Below, in pieces: positions 32,237 to 32,321 of a DNA stretch of 32,321 bases; the first letter of the stretch is position 1, and each line of letters starts with the position of its first letter. The stretch is taken from positions 223,947 through 256,267 of the forward strand of contig NZ_NAPS01000001.1 in the NCBI RefSeq assembly GCF_004323185.1. Direction: 5' to 3'. Position numbers and translations under genes: made by a program. The stretch comes from Westiellopsis prolifica IICB1. Its GTDB lineage: Bacteria; Cyanobacteriota; Cyanobacteriia; Cyanobacteriales; Nostocaceae. Below the pieces are notes generated by a model. The model saw only the letters and a program-made list of their open reading frames with translations, searched no databases and was not told where the DNA came from.

Positions 32237-32321
32237 GATTTAACAGTCAGAAATTTGATTTAACAGTCAGAAATTTGATTTAACAGTCAGAAACCTGATT
32301 TAACAGTCAGAAACCTGATTT
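32237..32321. repeat. 20-bp tandem repeat array, running off the window edge
   Basis: Units begin GATTTAACAGTCAGAAA at 32237, 32257, 32277, 32297 and 32317 (cut). They end TTT in the first two copies and CCT in the next two. No spacers separate them. Confidence 0.9.

Noticed and set aside
32237-32321. CRISPR array
   Set aside because: The 20-bp units follow each other directly with no spacers, and no cas genes are present.

Overview
The window comes from a cyanobacterium, very probably a heterocyst-forming (Nostocales) one. The octamer GCGATCGC (HIP1) and shorter forms of it recur in most genes. Heptanucleotide tandem repeats (STRR type) sit between genes. The order ssb / mreB-mreC-mreD matches what I recall from Anabaena/Nostoc, and carotenoid genes of the cruF/cruG type are present. 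I saw no rRNA, tRNA, CRISPR array or phage genes.

Left part (1-4606): two minus-strand genes form a probable operon. A 434-residue P-loop ATPase is followed 40 bp later by a large NACHT NTPase with C-terminal TPR repeats that runs off the window edge. This is the best candidate here for an uncharacterised signalling or conflict system.

Central part (4778-18389): mostly conserved housekeeping genes. They are a SIMPL-domain secreted protein, ssb divergent from mreBCD (rod-shape determination), ribD (riboflavin synthesis), a nucleotidyltransferase-fold protein, a small Cys-rich cyanobacterial protein, rplU-rpmA (ribosomal L21 and L27), cruF-cruG (myxol glycoside carotenoids), and rnhA with an extra C-terminal domain. 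Small membrane or hypothetical proteins lie between them. The gaps hold heptamer arrays, a 121-bp MITE-like element and hairpins.

Right part (18474-32321): accessory and mobile. Around a VOC-fold protein, a metallophosphoesterase, a cytosine-deaminase-like enzyme divergent from a nucleoside hydrolase, truB, a Ser/Thr kinase and a TPR protein there are three transposon-encoded RNA-guided nuclease genes. These are an IS607-type tnpB behind a truncated serine-recombinase gene, an IS200/IS605-type tnpB with an antisense ribbon-helix-helix ORF, and an iscB with its upstream omega-RNA region. All three retain the catalytic residues I can check, and none has an intact transposase beside it. The second and third are bounded by bulged hairpins whose stems differ by compensatory base changes. 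The IS605-type right end supplies the last codons of the deaminase gene, and the iscB reading frame contains a 76-bp palindromic insert. The same region has a nonsense-bearing remnant of a StyA-like flavoprotein, a 94-bp MITE-like element and two tandem arrays with a repeat of about 20 bp, one running off the right edge.
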